From NCBI GenBank assembly GCA_013400975.1, contig WBMZ01000175.1, positions 385,501-449,500 on the forward strand: a stretch of DNA of 64,000 bases, read 5' to 3'. Position 1 is the stretch's first letter. Each line of letters starts with the position of its first letter. Shown here piece by piece: positions 58,779 through 64,000 of this stretch. The DNA is from Atrichornis clamosus (taxonomy: Eukaryota; Chordata; Aves; Passeriformes; Menuridae). The position numbers and the translations under genes were made by a program. The notes beneath the pieces are model-generated. The model made no database searches. It saw only the letters and a list, made by a program, of their open reading frames with translations, and had not been told where the DNA came from.

Positions 58779-61700
58779 CCCAAAGCCCACACAGTTGATT
58801 AAAAAATTGTCCTCACCACCATTAGTAATCATCAAAAACACTTTCTGGCAACGCTCAAGCTACCTGCAGAGAATTCACTTTCCTTGTCTTCTGACAAGAA
58901 GCTCAAGGAAAAAAAATGGCATCCATCCCTCTTTCCTCTATATGCTCTGTTCTGCTCCATATGGTGCTCCCTGATAGTAAATGAGAAATTAAAAACATTA
59001 GCACCAGCTTCTGCCCTCTCCTCCCCCACTGCTTTCTCCCTGCAGTGGCTGTACAAAATCTGCTGGCCCAAGCTGGAGACGAAACCATTTAACTGCTGAG
59101 CTCTGGAGTCACACACGAGCTCTCTCTTGTCTGCTCAGCTCAGAGGTGCCAGTTTTGCCAAGCACTGACTGTCCTTCTGAATTATTTCATCTTGGAAAAT
59201 AACCCTATTGACAGACTGAAACCGTCCCCGTGGATTATTCTTTAATTTATTTAAAACTGAAAATAAAGAAAGAGGGACAATCATAAATTAAAACTAAAGC
59301 CTTTGTGTTTGATGCAGGCAGCAGTAAGCTGTATCATTATATCCCAGTCCTTCCAAAATAGAATTTGTAGAGGTATTTTTTCTCATTAAAAAAAAAAATT
59401 CTGAACTGAATTTTCCCAGTAAATTCTAGTCAAAATCTGCAACTGCCCTTTTCCTTTCTGTTTCAGATCCCTTCAAAATCAGCTTCAGCATGTGCCATGT
59501 GTAGTCAGTTCCTTCACAAAAATACTGTAAAACAGGATCCAAACATAATTTCTTTTTTTAATACTTGGAAGCAATTGAATGAAAAGCCCAAGAATTGGGG
59601 GAAGTAGTCAGAAGGCACTGAGGGTTTTTTTTATTATTGCTGTAGCGCCCAGGAGCGGAGGCAGGGGCGGGTGCCAGTTGGCTGGGGGAGAGCTGTCCCT
59701 CCTCGGCACACGCAGTGGGGGTCAAAGCCAAACAAAGGGACGGGAGGTCACAGTGAAAGGCACGGCAAACGTGACAAATCACACAGCAGCACGTGCAAGC
59801 ACATGATCTCTGTAGATTAACCTCCAGAAGAGCAATTATAATCATCCCATCTTTGCAGGCATCACAGCCTGTTGGAAAGACTTGAATGCTGAGGGCGATT
59901 AAGCTTTGTCCTCCGGCCACCACAGCCACGGCCGTGACTTTCATGGGCAGCGCTGTGGGAGCTGCTCAGCCTTGTGTGCACCAGGATGCTCTGCCAAGGG
60001 GATCCCTCTCCAGCAGCCAGCACCCCAGCACGGCACCTCTGCCATGCCCAGCTCTGCTCCTCCTCACTCCCCAGGAGTGAAGACTGAAACATTCACGGGA
60101 GGGGTACGAGCGCTGCCTTTCAGATGTGTGATCTCACACACACACCTCTGTCCCTCTCCTGTGTAAGGCACTTGGGTACCAGGGCAGAGCCACCACAGCA
60201 AAACCACCAGGGATCACCTAGCCCAGGAGCCTGACATATGGCACTGCTCACACAGGGGCACCAGCTGAGGTTCAGGCTGCCCTTCGGGGTCCCTGTGCAA
60301 GGTTTGGGACTTTGCAGTCCCTGTTCGCCACACCAAAATATTCCCAAGTGGGTAAGGCCATAAGTCCCTCAAGCAGAGCCCACTCAGAAGGCCTGGAGAA
60401 ATGCGCAAAAGAAGGAGTATAACAGAGTGCAATTTTTCATCCATTCTGTGAAAAGAAGCTTGCTTCGAGATTTAAAAAACCTCTGATAAGTGCCAAAACT
60501 GCCTCAGACTTCCTAACTGCCACATCAATAAAATCTATGGCTACAATTCACTTTGCATACTTCAGTCCAGCACTAGCCAAGAGCAGGCAAAACTGTCTCC
60601 TAAAGGGAGACACTGGCTTCATCACTTAGCAAAACCAGTATAACCTGAGCAATCACTGCTCTTCCCACTCTCTTCCCTCCTACAGCAGCAATGGCAGCTA
60701 TTTCCCATTAAAGGGGCATGGAGAACAGGATGCATGGAGCTTGCAAACTGGGGAATAAAAGAGATGACAGTAGGCTATAAATACAAGGGACTAGAGAGAA
60801 AAGATTAAAGGATAAAAGTGAGAAGTAGCCTGAAACTGAAAATGGAAAAATCCATGCTGAGCATGATGGAACCCTTATCTATGCAGAGAATTATTTACCT
60901 GGAGAACTTGACTAGATATGGTCAAACAAACCAAATGAAAAGGCACTTGCAGGGAAATACAGTAACACAATTCCCTCTCTAAATAGAAGACTGTGGTACA
61001 CTCAGATATTCTATCTCTGGTAAAAGGCAGAGATTCCTGCCTAGTCAGAAAACCTAGCACAGCATAGCTCAAAAATTGAGTCCTGTCTAGTAAGCCTTTG
61101 CACGGAACAGCTCTCAACTCACTGCCAAACCGAGAGCTTTCAGTCCTCTGGTGAAAGCCCCAGAAATGAATCTGGGGGTGCTTCAAGGATCTTTGATGGT
61201 TTATGACATCTTCTAACACATGACAGCAGCTGAGCCAGTTCTGCCCCATCAGAAGGGACCCTCAGGCCTAGGTGTGAATGTGATCTTGCCCGGGGGGGTG
61301 TCAGGGAGGACAACTGGCATGATAAAAATCTTATCTGGATCGAAGATCGCCTTGCAGCCTCCAGTGACAGGTGTTCACTCCCTCTGCCTTATGGACAGTG
61401 CCACCACACACCCAAAAACTCACCTCCTCCCCCTCCGGGGGTGCAAACCTGAGTCATTAACCATTAACATTCCAGTCTCTCACAGGGTACATCGAGCGCT
61501 ATCTCCCTCACCACCTTCCAGCGTGGCTACACTCACTGGCACAGGGAAACGTGGCAAATAAAACCAGGTACAAAAGCAGAGATGAGATATCCCTCCTGGA
61601 GGGAGCAGGGGAGAAAACGAGCTGCAGAATGGAGCCAGTCTGAAACAAATGGTAATTCCCTTGGATCTCCACGGCAGTTCCTTCCAGACAAAGCTTTGCC

Positions 61701-63669
61701 AGCTCAGATATGTAATATGCCCACCAACCTAAGATTTTGTGATGTGCTGAAATTAAAGCGTTGCAAGCAGAGTCTGTGCAAACCTGACACACAGAGGAAG
61801 GCAGGCAGACCCCCTCGCTCCCAAATCCAGGCACACTGATCCCTGGCACGGCCTGAGCTCCAAGCCTACAGACACATTGGCAGATGCCCCCAGGGCTTTC
61901 CCAAGCCTTTGAGGCTGCTCAGCCAAGTGCAGATGCTGTCTGTGAGCCCCAGCGTTGCTTTAGCTGCTCTGTTTGAAGGTGTCTGTAGGGTTGGGGCCCA
62001 GTGCTAATGCAGCACAGGGGCAGGGACAGCTCTGAGGGAAGCTTGAGACCAGGATAAACAATTTATTTTGGGTAATGATTTTCTCAGTATTTCAGCCAAT
62101 GCAATGCCAGTCACCCAAAGGCAGAGCTGTGAGCCTCAACATCGGCACAGGCACAACAGAAAGTGCCTTTCAAGGTCTGTCTTCCTGCTAATATTGTATT
62201 GCGTTATATTGTATCATAAAAATTGTCTGAAAGGCAGTTCAACAAGCCAGGACTTGATTCACAGACCTGCCGTGTTGCTGATGCATTGAGGTCAAGAAAT
62301 ACAAATAGAGCAGATAATTAGAAGGGAAGTGCGTGGTGCTGAGCAAACACATCAGGCATGGGAAGATTTTCTGCTCTGGAAAGGTAGAGAAAATGGATTT
62401 ACAGAACTACCCAAACATCTTTTTCTTATTGGTTTGAGCATTTGCCAAAAAAACAGGATGTGAAGGCTTACAAATATGGGAATATCAGCCTGTAGTATTG
62501 CAGTAGCTCTTTTAGGGTTTGAGGGTGGGGTTGTGTATAGACCTGAAAGACCAAATTCACCAGTGGCATAACACAAGGCAGGCAGCCCTTAGCAGAGCTG
62601 TCGCTCATATCCTAGGAAAATGAAACATCAGGGACAACACTAAGGGACTAAAACATCGCATTCACTGCTAGGAGAAATGAAGAGAAATGCATTGCAGCAA
62701 ACAGAGCTGTACACAGCTTCCACCAGCAGAAAACACCAGGCTTCACTGTCTCATTTTACACCCTGGAAGGCAGACCATGGATACCTCCCACTTGGAAGAA
62801 CTCAGTTGCCCAGTCTGCTGGGAGAAAAACCCTTGCTTTGACACAGAAGCAAAATATCAGAAGCTTTTCATTCAGCTTGCCTTAGCTACGAGTTCTGCTG
62901 GTTTCTGTTTCATTTCAAGATCTGGGTAAATGTTGTGTTTCACTTTCTTCTCAAAAGCTGGCAGCAGACCACGTGTTTTCAGGTGCACCTTTGTGTGTAA
63001 GGACGTGGCAGACAAACAGTCCTTTCAGACTTGTAAGAGACCCTGTTCTGTGGACATCAGGCACTATTCAGGTGCTCCAGAAGACATACAACCCACATAA
63101 TGCACCTCCTCAGCAGAGCAGTGCTGTGCCATTGACAAAACCCCTACATAAACACCCAGCTGGTAACATGATTATGCCCTGAGGAAAAAAGGTTTGATAG
63201 TCCCGGTGATTTTACTGTGCAATGACCACAGAAGCCATCTTTGTCCACATAGTTCTCCAGCCCTTTCCTGAAACATTACTAAATACCCTTGCCTGACAAA
63301 GGTGAGATCTCCACGTTAATGTCACAAAAAGAGCAAGCTAAAACCTCAGTGTTCGGCTTGAAGCTGTAACCCTTTTGCTCACTAATGGACCTGCAGACAC
63401 CAGAGGTATTTTTAGGACGCCTTCAAACCTTGTTATAATCCATGAAGAAAAGTTCAGCTACAATAGGAAGACACAGAATGTTACAGAAAAATAAAAACTA
63501 AAACACTTCCCAATGCTATTGAAAATGTCCTGATAGTCAACACAAAAAGCCTTTCCTGACATAAAGCAAAAATTTAAACAAATCTTCAGTGTTGTAATTC
63601 CTGAAACAAAATTTATTATCAAATTTAAATTAATTCTGCTCCAGGCATTAGGATACACTATCAGGTACT
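58779..63669. other. non-coding stretch, nothing certain
   Basis: A long pyrimidine tract ending in CCCTGCAG at 59045 looks like a 3' splice site. A moderately GC-rich patch with CpGs lies at 59645-59990. The frames of up to 128 codons resemble nothing known. No repeat family was recognised. Confidence 0.5.
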
Positions 63670-63691
63670 CCCTTACCCCCTCCCTTCCCCC
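63670..63691 (-). other. G-quadruplex motif on the minus strand, very short loops
   Basis: On the plus strand, cytosine runs lie at 63670-63672, 63676-63680, 63682-63684 and 63687-63691, separated by 3, 1 and 2 bases. The minus strand therefore carries four G-runs of three or more with loops of 2, 1 and 3 bases. This arrangement is typical of a stable three-tetrad quadruplex. The flanking DNA is AT-rich. Confidence 0.85.
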
Positions 63692-64000
63692 AGGAAATAT
63701 TTCCCTATTGCTGTCAGTCAACTGCTTGAATGCTTGGAGTTTACCATCTGCATAACATATATTGATTTTTGATGAATGACATCTCTCCCTGGGCCATTAT
63801 GGTTTTGTTTTCAAACCTTATTTAATTGTTCGCCTATTTTTCAGTGAAATAAATGCAAAGTGTTTATTCTCCAAAGGCTGTAAACAGAGATCTCAGGTCT
63901 AGTTTCTATGACAACCTCACTTGATACAGCAAACCTAGATTATCTCTAATGACAGACATGAAGTTTAAATTGCACATTCTGCACAAACAGTGCACTGTTG

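Noticed and set aside
59645..59990. Second possible CpG island
   Set aside because: CpG density is clearly lower and patchier than in 12361-12800; it does not stand out enough from local GC content.
1..64000. CRISPR arrays, bacterial operons, prophage or intact endogenous retrovirus
   Set aside because: There are no spaced direct repeats of the right size, no ribosome-binding-site-led gene series and no gag, pol or env-like reading frame; composition and CR1 copies mark vertebrate DNA.

Overview
The window reads as vertebrate, almost certainly avian, nuclear DNA with no recognisable protein-coding or RNA gene. The lineage call rests on CR1 LINE 3'-end fragments. Several carry the bird-type tail (octamers of the ATTCTATG type, then the 'AGGTCCCTTCCAACC' or 'GGTTGGAAGGGACCT' block). 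Alu, L1, B1/B2 and plant or bacterial elements were not seen. Base composition alternates between AT-rich stretches and short GC-rich islands. No open reading frame exceeds 196 codons. All of those above 60 codons were read for familiar domains and none was found. No tRNA, rRNA, snRNA, CRISPR array, operon or intact transposon was found. The segment is best described as intergenic or deep intronic sequence, possibly part of a gene desert.

Layout. Positions 1-3540 are unremarkable apart from a small direct/inverted repeat cluster at 336-375. A TATA-like box followed by GC-rich sequence lies at 3576-4010. A CR1 scrap is at 5085-5160, a strong G-quadruplex motif at 6378-6416, a purine-only tract at 8461-8500 and a CR1 fragment at 11220-11400. 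The most promoter-like feature is a CpG island at about 12361-12800. It contains G-rich runs and three AGATAAG motifs spaced exactly 13 bp apart. It is followed by AT-rich, homeodomain-motif-rich DNA (12930-13480, 14960-15420) that looks like conserved non-coding sequence, although conservation cannot be measured here.

Old CR1 copies occur at 18903-18966, 21226-21648 and 31565-31875. The last two are much degraded and resemble older amniote CR1 families more than the young avian ones. A 56-bp offset duplication lies at 23821-23909 and a perfect 10-bp-stem hairpin at 26835-26860. A tail-to-tail pair of CR1 fragments spans 38555-39140, and another CR1 is at 55542-55735. More candidate regulatory blocks lie at 10600-10720, 30640-31110, 34350-34560, 44690-44850 and 45890-46320. 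A minus-strand G-quadruplex motif is at 63670-63691.

No set of genes works together here. If the window has a function it is probably cis-regulatory, with the CpG island as the best candidate transcription start of an unannotated, possibly non-coding, transcript. I found no evidence of a new multi-gene system.
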